Below are positions 15,729-24,740 of a stretch of 38,571 nt of DNA, piece after piece. The translations under genes were made by a program, and so were the position numbers. Location of the stretch: assembly GCA_029007115.1 (NCBI GenBank), contig JAQXHG010000020.1, positions 1 to 38,571 of the forward strand, read 5' to 3'. Within the stretch, counting starts at the first letter, position 1. Every line of letters starts with the position of its first letter. Source of the stretch: a bacterium (GTDB taxonomy: Bacteria > Bacillota_I > Bacilli_A > RF39 > UBA660). The notes beneath the pieces were generated by a model, which was not told the DNA's origin, searched no databases, and saw nothing but the letters and a program-made list of their open reading frames with translations.

Positions 15729-15992
15729 ATGTTTAATATGAGTGACTCAATGTATGCTGCTAAAATTTTGGGAGTGTCATTTAATAAATTCACTCCAAAA
15801 GAATTTTTAGATGGAATAAATATAGAACTTGAACATGGAACAATTAATCCTAAAACTAATGTTACTAATAATGATTTAATTACAACTGCTAAAATTGCTT
15901 TAGCACATTTAAATGAATTTCCTAATTATTATAATGAAGAGTATGGATTAAAGAGTTTTGAAAGACTATTAAAAAGTAAGATTATTAAGTAA
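15729..15992 (+). CDS. DUF5661 family protein (87 aa)
   Basis: A small soluble protein. The segments KILGVSFNKFTPKEFLDGIN, ELEHGT, 'NPKTNVTNNDLITTAKIALA' and HLNEFPNYYNEEYGL match my memory of DUF5661, a small helical domain also found in phages and mobile elements. Its function is unknown. A GGTG ribosome-binding site lies 7 bases before ATG 15729; a second ATG three codons later is possible. It is transcribed alone, with a promoter-like region upstream and a terminator beginning 5 bases after the stop. The location in the accessory stretch after tRNA-Leu is consistent with transfer. Confidence 0.75.
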   Translation: MFNMSDSMYAAKILGVSFNKFTPKEFLDGINIELEHGTINPKTNVTNNDLITTAKIALAHLNEFPNYYNEEYGLKSFERLLKSKIIK

Positions 15993-15996
15993 AAAT

Positions 15997-16039
15997 AAAA
16001 AAATGACACTCAAGTAGAATATTTGATTGTCATTTTTTT
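15997..16039. terminator. Bidirectional terminator between DUF5661 gene and a gene remnant
   Basis: The 12-bp outer stem AAAAAAATGACA / TGTCATTTTTTT (15997-16008 and 16028-16039) continues past a small internal loop with CAA / TTG. T runs occur on both strands. Confidence 0.85.
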
Positions 16040-16062
16040 ATTAATAATATATAAAACAAAAA

Positions 16063-16416
16063 TTAATTAACTGGTTGTTTAATGATTAAAGTTAGTGATT
16101 GTCCTTTACTATCGACAATTCCATTTGAAGTTGAACCATAGGCATTTGTATAAGTAGCCGATAAAGTTCCTTTAAATATTGTTGATATTGAACTATTTTT
16201 TCCTATATATTTACAAGCTGCACCAAAATAAGTAACATCATTCTCACAGCTTGCTTTCCATGTAACATTTTAATTAGCAATTATACTAAATTCTTTTTCT
16301 CCTACTTGATAAAAAGTTTTTAATGCTACTACATATTCATTATTATTTTCAGTTCCTGCGAAATGAGCAAATAACTTTTCTTCAATATTTTTTACTAGAA
16401 AGCTAAAGACTCTTGT
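16063..16416 (-). pseudogene. 3' remnant of a gene with an internal stop
   Basis: On the minus strand one frame reads ...LVKNIEEKLFAHFAGTENNN, then YQVGEKEFSIIAN, a TAA at 16272-16270, and then NVTWKASCENDVTYFG and TSNGIVDSKGQSLTLIIKQP to a TAA at 16063. There is no start codon, and its upstream end overlaps the end of the membrane-protein gene (TAG at 16419-16417). It is a C-terminal fragment, 5'-truncated and interrupted. The beta-rich, Cys-containing, Ser/Thr-rich sequence suggests a surface or exported protein. The family is not recognised. Confidence 0.6.
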
Positions 16417-17131
16417 CTATTTTTTCGCTTTCACTCACAGATGTTGTTTGTTTGCTATTTTTCTTTTTAGTATTCATAAATCCAATCAAACCACCTACTA
16501 CTGCGCCAATTATTCCTGTATATATTATATTAGTGTAGAAATTTGTTGAGTTATTCTCTTTTTCATATAAGCTATTTAGTTTTATAGTAGTTGTTTTTAT
16601 CATTTCATCTAATTCTTTCTCTACTTCACTAGTTGGAAAACCATTATAATTTTGAATGGTAAATGTTATATTATTTCTATTAAATATAGTTACATATTCA
16701 ACTAAATATGCGCCTAAATTACTATCAATATATTTACTTTTAACATAGGTAATACCATTACTCTTTAATAATTCATAATCACTAGCGCCCGTTTTTTTCA
16801 TTAATTCTTCTGCAAATAGATTAATATCACTATCTTTATAGTTAGTTAAGTTATTAATCTCTGCTTCATTATTTCCTCTTAAAAATAACTCATAATCATC
16901 CATTATAGCATCTATATAAATACTATTTTCTTTCATATTATTAAGAACTTCATCCATCTGTACATTATATTTAGTAAGTAGATCATTATTTATAAGATTG
17001 TCTCTTGTAAATATATCCCATTCATCATTAATATTAATAGTTAGATCAAATTCACTTATTGTTATACTTTTTGCATATATTATGTTTGGTATTAATAATA
17101 AACTTATTAATATTATTTTTATATATTTCAT
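16403..17131 (-). CDS. Exported, C-terminally membrane-anchored protein (242 aa)
   Basis: An N-terminal signal peptide (KYIKIILISLLLIPNIIYA), an extracytoplasmic alpha/beta domain of about 165 residues, then one membrane helix (IIYTGIIGAVVGGLIGFM, about residues 203-220) and a short Lys/Ser-rich cytosolic tail. I do not recognise the domain; the length and layout resemble small sensor or surface proteins of uncultured Bacilli. The start codon shares a base with the stop of the transglutaminase-like gene (TAATG at 17131), so translation is probably coupled and the two products may act together. It is the last gene of the operon. Confidence 0.75.
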   Translation of the reverse strand: MKYIKIILISLLLIPNIIYAKSITISEFDLTININDEWDIFTRDNLINNDLLTKYNVQMDEVLNNMKENSIYIDAIMDDYELFLRGNNEAEINNLTNYKDSDINLFAEELMKKTGASDYELLKSNGITYVKSKYIDSNLGAYLVEYVTIFNRNNITFTIQNYNGFPTSEVEKELDEMIKTTTIKLNSLYEKENNSTNFYTNIIYTGIIGAVVGGLIGFMNTKKKNSKQTTSVSESEKIDKSL

Positions 17132-19179
17132 TATTTCCTCCTATTTGTATTATTAAATATTCCTATTAATCTTGAAGCATAATCTAAATTATATAATGCT
17201 TCGTGTTCTTTTTTTGGTTTATTACCTGTTAGATATTCATATATGTAATTTACCTTATCCACACTTGAAAATAAATTAACTACTATCATAGGGGCGAATA
17301 TAAACTTAGTAGATACCATATCTTCAAGTATTCTTTTAGTATCAATATAACCATTTTCTTCTATAGATATTGATATCGAAGTAAAAAGATTAGTGTAAAA
17401 ATTCTCTATTTCTTCTGAGAAAATATAAGATGAATTATAAACTGATATTACATCTAATACTTGAACCCAAAATCTAGAAAAAGAAATATCCTTTAATTTC
17501 CTTTTATCAGTAATTTCATTTTTTGTATATTTATTTATTACTCTCCTATTTTTAAAATTAACATCATAATCTAATAAATTATGTTTTAATTCACTATAAG
17601 ATGGAATTCTAAAACTATATTTTTCCATTCTAAATATATCTTCCGCACTTTGTTCTAAAATATTAAATATATCTTTATTTAATAAAACATTTCCATTTTT
17701 ATCACAATATCCTATATAACCATGATAATATTCACAAGATTCATTAATATGCTCTCTTGATAATAATATATTTGGTATACAATTCCTATTATCTTCTATT
17801 AAATTATTTTCAGAGCAAACAGTACTAGTTTTTAAAATATATTCACCACTATTATTTATTAATTCATAAACATTATAAGAATACATCATACCATAAATAG
17901 TATCAACATTATATGTATGTTCTAATATAAATACACTACCATCTTCTCTTGTAAATACTTTTGTAGGATAATACACATCATCCATACTCTTTTGATCTTT
18001 TTCAATATTTTCTACTTCATTATTATTTTTATCAAAAGGATTTCCTATATAACTTGTTTGTCTATTTTTTGAATCATTTATATTTTTATTTGAAAATAAT
18101 CTATTAGCAATTGCATATTGCATATTATGTGTATATTCTTGTCCTTTGCCATGTAATTTAGAATATATAAATTCAGTCATATTAAAATCACTATATAAAA
18201 TACTTGGTTGTTTATTAGTACCCGGAAGTCCATCTAAATAAAAATATCTATGATAAACTTTATTATCATCACTAACAATACTTCCAATATGACAAATTGT
18301 ACATAAACTACCATCTTTTCTTTTTATTGTATATAATGTTTTTTTATATTCTTTATCTATTAAAATCAAATTATAAAACTTATTTATCAAATTGATATCT
18401 AATTCACTTAGTGTATCTTCATAATTTTGTGTTTCTTCAAAGTAGTATGGATAATGACTTTGACAAAAAGATTCTTTATTCGTTCCAAGATAATTAAATG
18501 TATGAAAATTTCCTCTTCTATAATTAGAGTTTTCATGAGTTAAATCTACACCATATTTTCTTCCATTTAATGTAATAATATTCCATGCATGTCCTCTATG
18601 CTTAACATTAGAATTTATATCTTTATTAATAACACCTTCTACATATTCACATTCAATCTTTTGCCTATCTAACAACTCTTTAAATATCATTGAATATCCA
18701 GCACATACAGTTTTCTTGGATAGAAGACCTCTTAAAGTTCTAATTTCACTAGATGGTTGTATTTCATATTTAGGATCATACATTATTTCACCTTCTAAGA
18801 TAGTATAAATATATATTACTTTTTGTAAATCAGTCCAAGAACTATTAATACCATTTTCTATCTTTTCTATTTCCCTTAATATATTTACAAGTTCATTTCT
18901 AGAATAAATAACAGAATCATAAAAATAGTCAGCTTTACTACCATCTCTAAAAGTTACATCTTTATATATTTTTACTCTTTCTTTAGTATATCCACCCGCT
19001 ACTCTAAAATAAATATTATCTTTTAATGCTTTTGCTAAAGTTGATGATAATCCTCTTGTATTATTAACTTCTACTAATATTTTGCTATTTGGATACTGTC
19101 TACTAATTTCATTTAAAAAATTAATATCAGCATTTTTAATTGGACTTACAATGTGTACTTTATAATCAAAATCATTCAT
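17131..19179 (-). CDS. Transglutaminase-like cysteine protease-fold protein (682 aa)
   Basis: Transglutaminase-like core at about residues 120-220 with the full catalytic triad in order: Cys in VCAGYS (about 159), His in GHAWN (about 197), and Asp in GVDLTHEN (about 212). The rest (about 460 residues) is unrecognised, with beta-rich middle and helical C-terminal parts. There is no signal peptide or membrane helix, so it should act in the cytosol as a protease, amidase or cross-linker. It overlaps the LRR gene upstream by one base (TAATG at 19179) and the membrane-protein gene downstream in the same way, so three proteins are translationally coupled. The substrate is unknown; the LRR protein could supply recognition. 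Confidence 0.75.
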   Translation of the reverse strand: MNDFDYKVHIVSPIKNADINFLNEISRQYPNSKILVEVNNTRGLSSTLAKALKDNIYFRVAGGYTKERVKIYKDVTFRDGSKADYFYDSVIYSRNELVNILREIEKIENGINSSWTDLQKVIYIYTILEGEIMYDPKYEIQPSSEIRTLRGLLSKKTVCAGYSMIFKELLDRQKIECEYVEGVINKDINSNVKHRGHAWNIITLNGRKYGVDLTHENSNYRRGNFHTFNYLGTNKESFCQSHYPYYFEETQNYEDTLSELDINLINKFYNLILIDKEYKKTLYTIKRKDGSLCTICHIGSIVSDDNKVYHRYFYLDGLPGTNKQPSILYSDFNMTEFIYSKLHGKGQEYTHNMQYAIANRLFSNKNINDSKNRQTSYIGNPFDKNNNEVENIEKDQKSMDDVYYPTKVFTREDGSVFILEHTYNVDTIYGMMYSYNVYELINNSGEYILKTSTVCSENNLIEDNRNCIPNILLSREHINESCEYYHGYIGYCDKNGNVLLNKDIFNILEQSAEDIFRMEKYSFRIPSYSELKHNLLDYDVNFKNRRVINKYTKNEITDKRKLKDISFSRFWVQVLDVISVYNSSYIFSEEIENFYTNLFTSISISIEENGYIDTKRILEDMVSTKFIFAPMIVVNLFSSVDKVNYIYEYLTGNKPKKEHEALYNLDYASRLIGIFNNTNRRK

Positions 19180-19829
19180 TACATTACCCCCTTAATGGTA
19201 ATATCAATATTTATATTTAGATTATCAATTAAATATTTTGCTTTTTCATATTGATAAGTATCAATAGTAAGACTTTTTAAATTAATAAGTTCTTTTAAAA
19301 AACCAAAATCTAATATATTAGTATTATCTATATGTAAATCTTCTAATTCTTGTAATTTTAAATTTCCATCTAAAGTACAATAAGATATATTTAAATACTT
19401 AAGACTAGTAAATTCATTTATACTATTTAAGTCTATTTTACTATTAATAATTGTTAAATTTTTTAATGATTTCATATTTATAGAATTAAAATCATATTTA
19501 CAATTAATTAATGATAGACTATCTAAATCTTTTAATTTTCCTATACTGAAAATATTGCAGTTATCAAATACAATATCTTTTAATCTCTTAAAATAATTCA
19601 ATACAATAATATATTCTTCTTCTATATCAAAAAATCTTAAAGTTAATTTTTCTAAATTATTAAAATCATATAATTCATAAAAAGAAAATGTTTCATTATC
19701 ATTTTCTATGGACTTATTATTTATAACTAATTCATCAATTCTATCTAATTCATGTATACTAAAAGAATCATCTATTTTAGATAATTTATATTTTGAATAA
19801 TCACTGATTGATTTATTTTTTAGTTTCAT
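19179..19829 (-). CDS. Leucine-rich repeat protein (216 aa)
   Basis: After about 50 residues it consists of short leucine-rich repeats: LEKLTLRFF, LKDIVFDNC, LDSLSLINC, LKNLTIINSK, LKYLNISYC, LEDLHIDNT and LKSLTID. There is no signal peptide, so it is cytosolic. LRR proteins mainly bind other proteins. It follows thiI by 23 bp with GGAGAT as ribosome-binding site and overlaps the transglutaminase-like gene by one base, so it probably belongs with that protein as a binding subunit. A paralogue of similar size is encoded at 23940-24644. Confidence 0.8.
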   Translation of the reverse strand: MKLKNKSISDYSKYKLSKIDDSFSIHELDRIDELVINNKSIENDNETFSFYELYDFNNLEKLTLRFFDIEEEYIIVLNYFKRLKDIVFDNCNIFSIGKLKDLDSLSLINCKYDFNSINMKSLKNLTIINSKIDLNSINEFTSLKYLNISYCTLDGNLKLQELEDLHIDNTNILDFGFLKELINLKSLTIDTYQYEKAKYLIDNLNINIDITIKGVM

Positions 19830-19852
19830 AATATCTCCATATGATAATTATA

Positions 19853-21028
19853 TCATAATAGATCACTTTTATGTATTGCTAAATCAACTATTTCGATATT
19901 ATTAACAGCTTCTTGTATTAGATCTGTAAAATCATATAATGATTCTTGATTATAAATGTGTTTTAAATTTGGATTAATAACTGGGTGCTTTGGTACAAAT
20001 ACTGTACAGCAATCTTCATATGGTTGTATAGATATTTCATATGTATCTATTTCTTTTGATATCTTTATTATATCTAATTTATCAAAAGAACAAAGAGGTC
20101 TTAATATAGGATAATTAGTAACATTATTAACAGCTAATATACTAGATAGTGTTTGACTTGCTACTTGACCTACACTCTCTCCATTTACTATCGCTAAACA
20201 CTTATTTTTAATAGCAACTTTTTCAGCTATTCTATACATCATTCTTCTCATAATAGTAATTAAATAACTAGGATCTAAATTTTTATATATAGTCTCTTGT
20301 ATCTTAGTAAAATTAACAATCATTAATTTACCATTAGAGTTATATCTTTCTAATTTACGAGCAAGTTCTATTACTTTATTTCTCGCTTCTATACTAGTAT
20401 GAGGTCTACTTTCAAAATATAAATAATATAATTGAACACCTCTTTTTATAGTTAAATATCCTGCAACTGGAGAATCTATTCCTCCACTTAACATAAGTAA
20501 AGCACGACCTAAAGTACCAACAGGATATCCACCGCTTCCATCTATATTTTCATTATAAATATATACTCCTTCTTTTCTAATTTCTATATATAAATATATA
20601 TCTGGATTATGAACATCTACTTTAAAATGAGTATTTTTAAGAATATGTGTACCTACTTTATTATTCATATCCATAGATGGAATTGGATATGATTTATCAC
20701 TTCTATTAGTAACTACCTTAAAAGTTTTCTCACATTTATTTTTCATTAAATTTAAACATATATTCTTTATATTCTCACAAGAAGCATCACTACTATATTG
20801 AGCAACTACAATAGCATGAATACCAAATATATCTTTTAATTTATCTACTATTAAATTGATATTATCATCTTTAGGAATAATAAACATTCTATAATAATCA
20901 TCAATTATATCAAAATCAAAAGAAGATAATTTATCAAAAATATTCTTCTTTAATGTCTTAATAAAGAAATTTCTATTATCTTTTTTTGTAGTTAATTCAC
21001 CATATTTTATTAATATTACTTCTTTCAT
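19853..21028 (-). CDS. thiI: tRNA 4-thiouridine synthase / thiamine sulfur carrier ThiI
   Basis: ThiI uses ATP and persulfide sulfur from a cysteine desulfurase to make 4-thiouridine at tRNA position 8. The N-terminal ferredoxin-like/THUMP part (about residues 1-165) is followed by the PP-loop motif SGGIDS (about residues 180-185) in 'LMLSGGIDSPVAGYLTIKRG'. The later conserved segments are RRMMYRIAE, NGESVGQVASQTL and PYEDCCTVFVPKHP. At 391 residues it lacks the C-terminal rhodanese domain of the E. coli enzyme, as in B. subtilis. Its start overlaps the stop of the cysteine desulfurase gene by 4 bases (ATGA), matching their functional partnership. Confidence 0.93.
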   Translation of the reverse strand: MKEVILIKYGELTTKKDNRNFFIKTLKKNIFDKLSSFDFDIIDDYYRMFIIPKDDNINLIVDKLKDIFGIHAIVVAQYSSDASCENIKNICLNLMKNKCEKTFKVVTNRSDKSYPIPSMDMNNKVGTHILKNTHFKVDVHNPDIYLYIEIRKEGVYIYNENIDGSGGYPVGTLGRALLMLSGGIDSPVAGYLTIKRGVQLYYLYFESRPHTSIEARNKVIELARKLERYNSNGKLMIVNFTKIQETIYKNLDPSYLITIMRRMMYRIAEKVAIKNKCLAIVNGESVGQVASQTLSSILAVNNVTNYPILRPLCSFDKLDIIKISKEIDTYEISIQPYEDCCTVFVPKHPVINPNLKHIYNQESLYDFTDLIQEAVNNIEIVDLAIHKSDLL

Positions 21029-22149
21029 TTTAATAATAACTCATTCCATACTTTATCAAATATCTCTAAAAAATCATGTATATCATCTATCGTAGTCATA
21101 TGTGACAAACTCACTCTAATAGATGTAGTTGATATATCTTTATTACCTTTTGATATTGCTTTTAGTACAGTACTTTCTTCAAGAGAAGAACATGCAGTAG
21201 TAGTAGATACATATACTTCATACTTTTCTAACGCATGAACAAAAGTTTCACTTTTGATTTTAATTAAACTAAAATTCACAATACTAGGTACACAAAGATC
21301 ATTAGAATTTATTTGTATTGGGTATTTAGAAAGTCCTTTCAACAATTCTTTTTTTAATTTTTCACACTTCTTAATATTAGAATCTAATTTATCATTAGCA
21401 AGTCTCATTGCTTTTGAAAATGCCACTATTAATGGTAATGCTGGAGTACCCCCTCTAAATGGACAATTTTCTGTAGTTCCATATATTAAAGTGTCAATAT
21501 TTAAGTCACGTTTTTTATATAAAAGACCTATTCCCTTAGGTGCATATATTTTATGACTTGAAAATGATGCTAAATCAAGATCACTTAAATAAAATCTAGT
21601 TTTACCAAGTGCTTGAGTTAAATCACTATGAAATATTACATTTGGATTCTTTTTATTAATCACTTGTCTAATAGTTTTTAAAGGTTGTTTAAATCCTGTT
21701 TCACTATTAACTGCACATATACTAATTAATATAGTATCATCTCTTATAAGGCTCTCTAAATGGTGTAAATCAATTTGACCATTATCACATATATCTACAA
21801 AATCTATATCATATCCAATATTACTTAAATATCCCATAACCTCAAGAACACTTTTATGTTCAAGTTTAGAAGTAATTATATGTTTACCACGAGATTTATA
21901 TTTAAATGCAACACCTTTAATTGCAGTTGTATTACTTTCACTCGCACCACTTGTAAATATTAACTCTTTAGGATGACAATTAAGTATTTCTGCAATTTGA
22001 TTAGTCGCTTGAATTAATAATTCTTTTGATTTACTCCCAAGAGTATGTATAGAATTAGCATTTCCTATATACTCACGAGTAACTTTTATATATGAGTCTA
22101 AAACCCTCTCATCAACTGGAGTAGTTGCACTATAATCTAAATATATCAT
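21025..22149 (-). CDS. nifS: Cysteine desulfurase (NifS/IscS family)
   Basis: PLP enzyme that takes sulfur from cysteine as persulfide. It starts MIYLDYSATTPVDERVLDSY, the standard family N-terminus. TSGASESNT binds PLP, HSDLTQALGK contains the conserved Asp and Gln, and the PLP lysine lies in SFSSHKIYAPKG (about residue 199). The active-site loop has a Cys in TTTACSSLEES (about residue 319), carrying the persulfide. At 374 residues it fits NifZ-type desulfurases, which pair with ThiI. It lies 10 bp after the RNase J-like gene with GAGGTG as ribosome-binding site, and overlaps thiI. No iscU or sufU is visible. Confidence 0.93.
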   Translation of the reverse strand: MIYLDYSATTPVDERVLDSYIKVTREYIGNANSIHTLGSKSKELLIQATNQIAEILNCHPKELIFTSGASESNTTAIKGVAFKYKSRGKHIITSKLEHKSVLEVMGYLSNIGYDIDFVDICDNGQIDLHHLESLIRDDTILISICAVNSETGFKQPLKTIRQVINKKNPNVIFHSDLTQALGKTRFYLSDLDLASFSSHKIYAPKGIGLLYKKRDLNIDTLIYGTTENCPFRGGTPALPLIVAFSKAMRLANDKLDSNIKKCEKLKKELLKGLSKYPIQINSNDLCVPSIVNFSLIKIKSETFVHALEKYEVYVSTTTACSSLEESTVLKAISKGNKDISTTSIRVSLSHMTTIDDIHDFLEIFDKVWNELLLK

Positions 22150-22159
22150 ACTTCACCTC

Positions 22160-23806
22160 TTATATTTCTTGAATAACTGTTAAAATAACTGGCTTACATT
22201 GAGTTGTTTTATATAGATATGTTCCTAGCTTTTCTCTTATTTCATTTCTTATTTTTCCATAATCTGCATATTTATTATGAGTATTATCAAGTATAGTATT
22301 TAAACTAATATTTTTAATCTCTTCCATTATATCCATATTATCTTTTGCATATATAAATCCGCGAGTCATTATCTCAGGACCAACTAGTATCTTCTTATCT
22401 TTCTTACTTAATGTTGCTGATATAAGAACAAGACCATTCTCACCAAGTAATTCTCTATCTTTAAGTACAAGTTCTCCTACATCTTCACTTGATTTACCAT
22501 CAATTAATATATCATCTACAAAAATGTGATCATTAGTATCTACTAAATTACCATTTTCAAATTTAACAATACTACCATTTTCTTTTAATATTATATTTTC
22601 TTTTGGCACACCAACTTTATATGCCAAATTACCATTTTCAACTTGATATCTATATTCACCCTTAATAGGCATATAGTATTTAGGATTAAATAACTTAACT
22701 AAAAGCATAATATCTTCACTAGATGCATGATGCCTAACGCTCTTTTCATTAGGTATTGTTTCTATATTAATACCTCTAATAGCTAAATCATTCATAGTTT
22801 TAACAAGTATTTTCTCATAAGCATCATAACTAGGCTCTGCGAAGCAAACCGTATCGCCTTTTTCTAATGTAATAAATTTATCATGGCCAGATAATATTCT
22901 ATTGATATTAGAATATGGGGCTTCTCTATCATTACTAATTAGTATTATAGTATTTGGATTTTTTAAATCTGTTAAATTACCTAGTAAATCTTCATCAACA
23001 CTTAAATATCCATTCTTAATGCAAATATTTACTATGCTATGTAGTTCTTTACCCATAATAACTACTTTTCTATTTTTACCCTTTAATGCACTAAATATCT
23101 CACCAATAGTATAGATATGTAAAGGAAGCACTGTAAACATTATTCTACCCTTATTTCTATCTACTATTTTCTTAAAATAACTTTCAAGTTTATGATTAGG
23201 ACTAGTATGACCTTTCTTTTCTGCAAAAACACTCTCAGCCATTAAACATAAAACTCCTTGCTTACCAATATACGCAAGTTTACCAAGATCCATATCATAA
23301 TATCCACTCATAGTTGGATCAATTACAAAATCAGCCATATATATAATAGCTCCATCTTTAGTATTAATTGAATATCCAAGTGTTTCAGGACTACTGTGAG
23401 TTACACTAAATGGAAAAACACTAAATGTTTTAAAATCTATTTTTCTATGAGCGCTAATTACATGAAGATTATTAATTTTAACTTTTTCTTCTGCACACAT
23501 ATATTCAATAATTTTACTAGTATATGTAGATGCATATACATGTATATCTGGAAGTTCCTTTACTAAATCAGTTAAAGCACCCATATTTTCATGATGTGGA
23601 TGACTAACAAATAATCCTATTATATCTTTCTTATGTTCACTCAAATATGTAAAATCAGGAATAACATAATCAACACCATACATTTTCTCAGGTGCATATT
23701 TTATACCACAATCAAATATAAGTATTTTTCCATCAATACTTATAGTATATAAATTCTTACCATTTTCATTAAGTCCACCTAAACTCATTATATTAATTTT
23801 ACTCAT
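22160..23806 (-). CDS. RNase J-like protein with altered catalytic motif (J2-like)
   Basis: Metallo-beta-lactamase/beta-CASP nuclease of 548 residues, layout as in RNase J (N-terminus 'INIMSLGGLNENGKNLYTIS'; beta-CASP; C-terminal dimerisation part). RNase J enzymes mature and degrade mRNA. The signature HxHxDH, normally T-H-G-H-x-D-H, is here SHPHHENMGAL, so the last Asp-His is replaced by Glu-Asn. Other motifs remain: VTHSSPETLGYS, MADFVID and SVRHHASSED with the conserved 'FNPKYYMPIKGEYR'. It is therefore probably the less active or structural J2-type partner of a canonical J1 encoded elsewhere. AAGGAGATGAT precedes the ATG; it is the first gene of the nifS-thiI-LRR-transglutaminase operon. 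Confidence 0.85.
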   Translation of the reverse strand: MSKINIMSLGGLNENGKNLYTISIDGKILIFDCGIKYAPEKMYGVDYVIPDFTYLSEHKKDIIGLFVSHPHHENMGALTDLVKELPDIHVYASTYTSKIIEYMCAEEKVKINNLHVISAHRKIDFKTFSVFPFSVTHSSPETLGYSINTKDGAIIYMADFVIDPTMSGYYDMDLGKLAYIGKQGVLCLMAESVFAEKKGHTSPNHKLESYFKKIVDRNKGRIMFTVLPLHIYTIGEIFSALKGKNRKVVIMGKELHSIVNICIKNGYLSVDEDLLGNLTDLKNPNTIILISNDREAPYSNINRILSGHDKFITLEKGDTVCFAEPSYDAYEKILVKTMNDLAIRGINIETIPNEKSVRHHASSEDIMLLVKLFNPKYYMPIKGEYRYQVENGNLAYKVGVPKENIILKENGSIVKFENGNLVDTNDHIFVDDILIDGKSSEDVGELVLKDRELLGENGLVLISATLSKKDKKILVGPEIMTRGFIYAKDNMDIMEEIKNISLNTILDNTHNKYADYGKIRNEIREKLGTYLYKTTQCKPVILTVIQEI

Positions 23807-23900
23807 AATATCATCTCCTTAATTTATCAAATAAAAATTATTATCAAGAATAAACCCATCAATAAAAGTTCAAATTTATGAACATTATAACATAAAAATA

Positions 23901-23930
23901 AAAAAAATACTAGAGGGTTACCCTAGTATT
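23901..23930 (-). terminator. Terminator of the second LRR gene
   Basis: The 8-bp stem AATACTAG / CTAGTATT (23906-23913 and 23923-23930) plus inner G-C pairs is followed by TTTTTTTATTTTTATG on the minus strand. Confidence 0.85.
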
Positions 23931-23939
23931 CTTTTATAT

Positions 23940-24644
23940 TTATTCATTATCATATAACATATCTTCTAAATTATTTTTTATTTCTATATTTTTATTATTA
24001 AACTTTTCTATAATTTCATTATCAATATATTCTTCGCCTACAACTAATATAGATAATTTTTCCATATTAGTTAACTTAAGTATTTCTTCTTTTGTAATAT
24101 CTGTTCCTAATATATTTATAAATTCTAAGTTGTTATATTTCTCCATTAAATTCAAATTATTTACGAGACATTTTTCTAAGTACAATTCATTTAATTTTGG
24201 AGCATTTAATAAGTTTATGTCAATTTTTTCTTCATCTTTAGGATTGCTTATACATAATACTTCTAAATTATCAAAATTATTTTGTAAAAATTCATAATTT
24301 TTAAAAGCACAATTTTCAAACATTAATATTTGAGCATGTTTAAATAATTCTTTTTCTTTTATACTTTTAAAATCACATTTGTAAAAACTATATTCAATTA
24401 TATTTAGTGTATTAATTAATTTTATATCTTCATCTGTAAATACATAATTATTTATGACTATGCTATTTAATTTAGGAAATAAATTCAAGACTTCTTTTAT
24501 ATCTATTTTTTCATAAAAACTATCAATATTTAATCCATCTAATGATATTGATTCTAATTGTTCTAATTCTTCTTTTGTTACTTCTTTTATATTTTTACCA
24601 AAGTAATTTGATAAAAATAACTCTAAATTATAATTTTTTATCAT
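23940..24644 (-). CDS. Leucine-rich repeat protein (234 aa)
   Basis: A cytosolic LRR protein. The acidic N-terminus (FLSNYFGKNIKEVTKEELEQ) leads into repeats LESISLDGL, LNSIVINNY, LNIIEYSFYKC, AQILMFENCAF, LEVLCISN, LNELYLEKC, LEFINILGTD and MEKLSILVV. It is similar in size and style to the LRR protein at 19179-19829, likely a distant paralogue. GAGGAG precedes the ATG, and a strong terminator follows the stop. It is encoded right after the 142-residue protein's terminator, so it is probably a separate unit. Its position behind the T7SS locus allows a role as an additional target or partner, but nothing in the sequence proves it. Confidence 0.78.
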   Translation of the reverse strand: MIKNYNLELFLSNYFGKNIKEVTKEELEQLESISLDGLNIDSFYEKIDIKEVLNLFPKLNSIVINNYVFTDEDIKLINTLNIIEYSFYKCDFKSIKEKELFKHAQILMFENCAFKNYEFLQNNFDNLEVLCISNPKDEEKIDINLLNAPKLNELYLEKCLVNNLNLMEKYNNLEFINILGTDITKEEILKLTNMEKLSILVVGEEYIDNEIIEKFNNKNIEIKNNLEDMLYDNE

Positions 24645-24706
24645 AATCTCTCCTCTACAAAATTATTTTATCAAATATACTATTATTATTCTATTAATTT
24701 TGGCAA

Positions 24707-24737
24707 AATAAAAAGGATGTAGTGCTACATCCCTTTT
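24707..24737 (-). terminator. Terminator at the end of the giant-protein operon
   Basis: The stem AAAAGGATGTA / TACATCCCTTTT (about 24711-24721 and 24726-24737, one bulged C) with a 4-base loop is followed by TTTTTATTTTG on the minus strand. It lies directly after the 142-residue protein gene. Confidence 0.85.
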
Positions 24738-24740
24738 GTT

